Assembly: GCA_022414725.1 (NCBI GenBank) | Contig: CM039467.1 | Span: forward strand, 17,492,011-17,556,010 | DNA: 64,000 bases | Source of the DNA: Microglena sp. YARC | Lineage: Eukaryota; Chlorophyta; Chlorophyceae; Chlamydomonadales; Chlamydomonadaceae | Reading direction: 5' to 3' | In this document: positions 63,395 through 64,000 of the stretch, piece after piece | Numbering within the stretch: position 1 is the stretch's first letter | How the letters are laid out: the number at the start of each line of letters is the position of its first letter | The notes under the pieces: generated by a model | What the model saw: the letters and a program-made list of their open reading frames with translations, nothing else | What the model was told of the DNA's origin: nothing | The model's database searches: none | Position numbers and translations under genes: made by a program

Positions 63395-63712
63395 CAGATT
63401 TCAAAAAATAATCACTGCAGCCCACCATACGTGGCAAGGCGTATCAATTTTCAAAAAATAATCACTGCAGCCCATCACTGCAGCCCATCAGGCGTATCAT
63501 TTTTCAAAAAATAATCACTGCAGCCCATCACTGCAGCCCATCAGGCGTATCATTTTTCAAAAAATAATCACTGCAGCCCATCACTGCAGCCCATCAGGCG
63601 TATCATTTTTCAAAAATAATCACTGCAGCCCATCACTGCAGCCCATCAGGCGTATCATTTTTCAAAAAATAATCACTGCAGCCCACCATACGTGGCAAGG
63701 CGTATCAATTTT
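63395..63712. repeat. 53-bp tandem repeat
   Basis: Units spaced 52-53 bases containing CAAAAAATAATCACTGCAGC and CAGCCCATCAGGCGTATCAT, about six copies, with diverged end units (CATACGTGGCAAGGCGTATC). Confidence 0.88.
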
Positions 63713-64000
63713 CACTATGTATGATGGAGGATGGTAGTCACTTTCCGCTGGTACCCATAAAAAAAAGAAAAGCATAAAACACGGTTTTATTTGGGGCTAC
63801 GCATGGCAGCTTCCAGCCAGCTCCTTTAGCCAACCACTACGCAAAGCCCAAAGCTTTCAGCTGCATAGGAATCTCCACCATGCCAGCTTTCAGCCGCACT
63901 AGCTGGCTTCAGCTTTGGCCCAAGGATGGGGGAAAGGAGCTACCCAGATGCTGCTGTGCATAGCCAAGAAAAGATACAATGCATACATAACTAGTGTTGA
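63713..64000. other. Intergenic, no gene seen
   Basis: Contains repeated AGCTTTCAGC/CAGCTTCCAGCC words; no coding or RNA feature found. Confidence 0.4.

Overview
The window looks like eukaryotic nuclear DNA that carries a large block of virus-like and transposon DNA. The evidence for a eukaryote is a gene with a GT-AG intron (21257-21854), a complete Ty1/copia retrotransposon with LTRs and target duplication (44637-51248), a LINE reverse transcriptase (39720-41605), tRNA-derived SINE-like repeats (58495 and 62548), MITE-like elements, satellites and microsatellites. No rRNA, functional tRNA, plastid or bacterial operon features were seen. A microalga or other protist is a reasonable guess, but the species cannot be fixed from the sequence alone.

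Region 1 (1-about 39.6 kb) is virus-like. It opens with a composite mobile element: an IS630/mariner DDE transposase overlapping a Fanzor1-type (eukaryotic TnpB-like) RNA-guided nuclease gene that runs off the left edge. Next come small hypothetical genes, three F-box/ankyrin or ankyrin-only genes built of 37-residue repeats, a pair of homologous membrane-anchored coiled-coil proteins, an LRAT-like protein, a protein with a 50-residue tandem repeat, and a spliced coiled-coil protein. Two kinds of replication protein follow. One is an archaeo-eukaryotic primase fused to an SF3/D5 helicase (33624-36130, with a second broken copy at 22237-23853). The other is a TVpol-type polymerase fused to an SF3 helicase (27583-29893, plus a fragment at 26095-26470). 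Both architectures are known from polinton-like viruses, virophages and some giant viruses. No major capsid protein or packaging ATPase was recognised, so this is a replication and mobile-element remnant, not a complete virus.

The same region is saturated with four families of terminal-inverted-repeat elements (called A-D here). Family A shares its ends with the Fanzor/transposase element, and one copy sits inside the ATP-binding motif of the broken helicase. A 28-bp iteron array precedes the intact primase-helicase gene and a 141-bp tandem array follows its stop codon.

Region 2 (about 39.7-64 kb) looks like host chromosome: LINE, copia element inserted in a minisatellite, an LRR gene with 69-bp repeats, a roughly 580-bp AT-rich satellite, an ankyrin gene fragment, an 88-bp palindrome, SINE-like elements and many simple repeats.

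Many genes across both regions carry single-base frame breaks, often in homopolymers, even inside the copia element whose LTRs differ at only two positions. Consensus sequencing errors are therefore a live alternative to pseudogene decay, and frame breaks are reported as apparent.
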